Assembly (NCBI GenBank): GCA_028679775.1 | Contig: JAJRAX010000259.1 | Span: 1 to 14,868 of the forward strand | Direction of reading: 5' to 3' | Length of the DNA stretch: 14,868 bases | From: Methanothrix sp. | GTDB lineage: Archaea; Halobacteriota; Methanosarcinia; Methanotrichales; Methanotrichaceae | Shown here: positions 14,541 through 14,868 of the stretch, one piece after another | How positions within the stretch are numbered: position 1 is the stretch's first letter | Layout of the letters: each line of letters begins with the position of its first letter | Program-made: the position numbers and the translations under genes | Notes under the pieces: generated by a model | What the model was told of the DNA's origin: nothing | The model's input: the letters and a program-made list of their open reading frames with translations, nothing else | Database searches by the model: none

Positions 14541-14661
14541 AAGTTCTCTGTGAGTCCTCAGTGTGCTCTGTGACTCTGTGGTGGCCGTCCGTTATCCATA
14601 GATCATAATACCAGTGGACGACAACGTTTCCACCACTGAGACACAGAGTACGCACAGAGCA
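14541..14661. repeat. Long imperfect palindrome with CTCTGTG/CACAGAG arms
   Basis: The left arm contains TGCTCTGTG, ACTCTGTG and GTGG (about 14563-14584). The right arm, CCACCACTGAGACACAGAG then TACGCACAGAGCA (about 14630-14661), is its approximate reverse complement with two short insertions. An inner pair CGTCC (14586-14590) and GGACG (14616-14620) extends the foldback. Similar 'CTCTGTG...CACAGAG' palindromes recur between genes in many environmental prokaryote genomes, so this may be a non-autonomous repeat element. No transposase is present here. Confidence 0.6.
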
Positions 14662-14738
14662 ATGAATTGAAACATCCTTTTTCTTCAGGTGCGTTCGACT
14701 GTTCTAATCCTGATTCTGAATTGCATGAAAATGACTAT

Positions 14739-14757
14739 AGCTTAAAAAGATTATAAC
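14739..14757 (+). promoter_or_regulatory. Promoter region of the UspA-family gene
   Basis: GCTTAAAAAGATTATAAC is AT-rich and lies about 20-35 bases before the ATG at 14775. A short leader with GGTGAT at 14765-14770 would act as the ribosome site. Confidence 0.45.
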
Positions 14758-14774
14758 TACGTCTGGTGATTGAT

Positions 14775-14868
14775 ATGTTTGAAAAGATTCTGGTTGCTAC
14801 CGACGGCTCCAAGCACAGCCTGAGGGCTGCAGAGACTGCATTGGATATGGCGAAGCTCTATGGCTCGA
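14775..14868 (+). CDS. Universal stress protein (UspA family), 5' part only
   Basis: The first 31 codons read MFEKILVATDGSKHSLRAAE and continue TALDMAKLYGS to the window edge. The 'kILVatDGSkhS.rAae.Al.lA' pattern is the classic first strand and helix of the Usp fold, with the Asp that contacts nucleotide in ATP-binding members. GGTGAT four to five bases upstream supports the ATG. Whether it is a single or tandem Usp protein, and whether the later G-2x-G-9x-G(S/T) ATP motif is present, cannot be seen here. Confidence 0.88.
   Translation, partial: MFEKILVATDGSKHSLRAAETALDMAKLYGS

Larger units (their letters stand above)
14459..14774. other. 316-bp intergenic region between DUF169 and the UspA gene
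   Basis: It holds a T5 tract at 14500-14504 that may terminate the DUF169 transcript, a long imperfect palindrome at 14541-14661 (separate entry), and an AT-rich promoter region before the UspA gene. I see no reading frame with an SD and no RNA gene of a known class. Confidence 0.6.

Noticed and set aside
1..14868. tRNA, rRNA, CRISPR array, transposase or integrase, in-frame UAG/UGA recoding
   Set aside because: No cloverleaf, no spaced repeats, no transposase motif and no gene requiring readthrough of a stop codon was seen by eye.

Overview
The window looks like a piece of a methanogenic archaeal chromosome, most likely from the Methanosarcinales and plausibly Methanothrix (Methanosaeta). 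This placement rests on gene content: a Sep-tRNA:Cys-tRNA synthase (PscS), an MfnD-like ATP-grasp ligase of methanofuran synthesis, a cupin-type archaeal phosphoglucose isomerase, a two-subunit class I fumarase, a CbiA/CfbB amidotransferase and the archaeal families DUF166, DUF434 and DUF169. TATA/BRE-like promoters and Shine-Dalgarno sites fit Euryarchaeota. No rRNA, tRNA, CRISPR array, transposase or integrase was found.

Layout. 1-685 (-): 5' part of an mfnD-like gene, cut by the window edge. 686-813: divergent promoter. 814-4170 (+): a sulfur amino acid block with pscS, a metY remnant lacking its N-terminal two thirds, and metX carrying two C-terminal CBS domains. 4284-6837 (-): pgiA, a UbiA prenyltransferase and an SDR oxidoreductase. 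6982-7431 (-): a small secreted protein of unknown function. 7551-10253 (-): a tightly overlapping operon read DUF166, fumarase alpha, fumarase beta, DUF434. 10354-11727 (+): cbiA/cfbB, divergent from that operon.

11728-13640 (+) is the most unusual part. Three short exported-protein genes lie in a row, each with its own look-alike BRE/TATA promoter and most with a terminator-like element. The first encodes a mature peptide of about 43 residues built almost entirely of N-glycosylation sequons. The second has a sequon-rich, 17-residue-repeat stalk followed by a lamin-tail-like (LTD) domain. The third is a minimal LTD-like protein. Together they look like a cell-surface glycoprotein locus. After it come a DUF169 gene, a 316-bp gap holding a long imperfect palindrome, and the first 31 codons of a UspA-family gene running off the right edge.

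Special points: (i) the DUF434 gene has no ATG, GTG or TTG at the position its conserved N-terminus needs, but has a strong SD six bases before an in-frame ATC; (ii) metX is intact while its partner metY is truncated; (iii) PscS has an N-terminal extension that may correspond to the SepCysE scaffold; (iv) DUF166, fumarase and DUF434 appear translationally coupled. All assignments are from reading the sequence; no database search was run.
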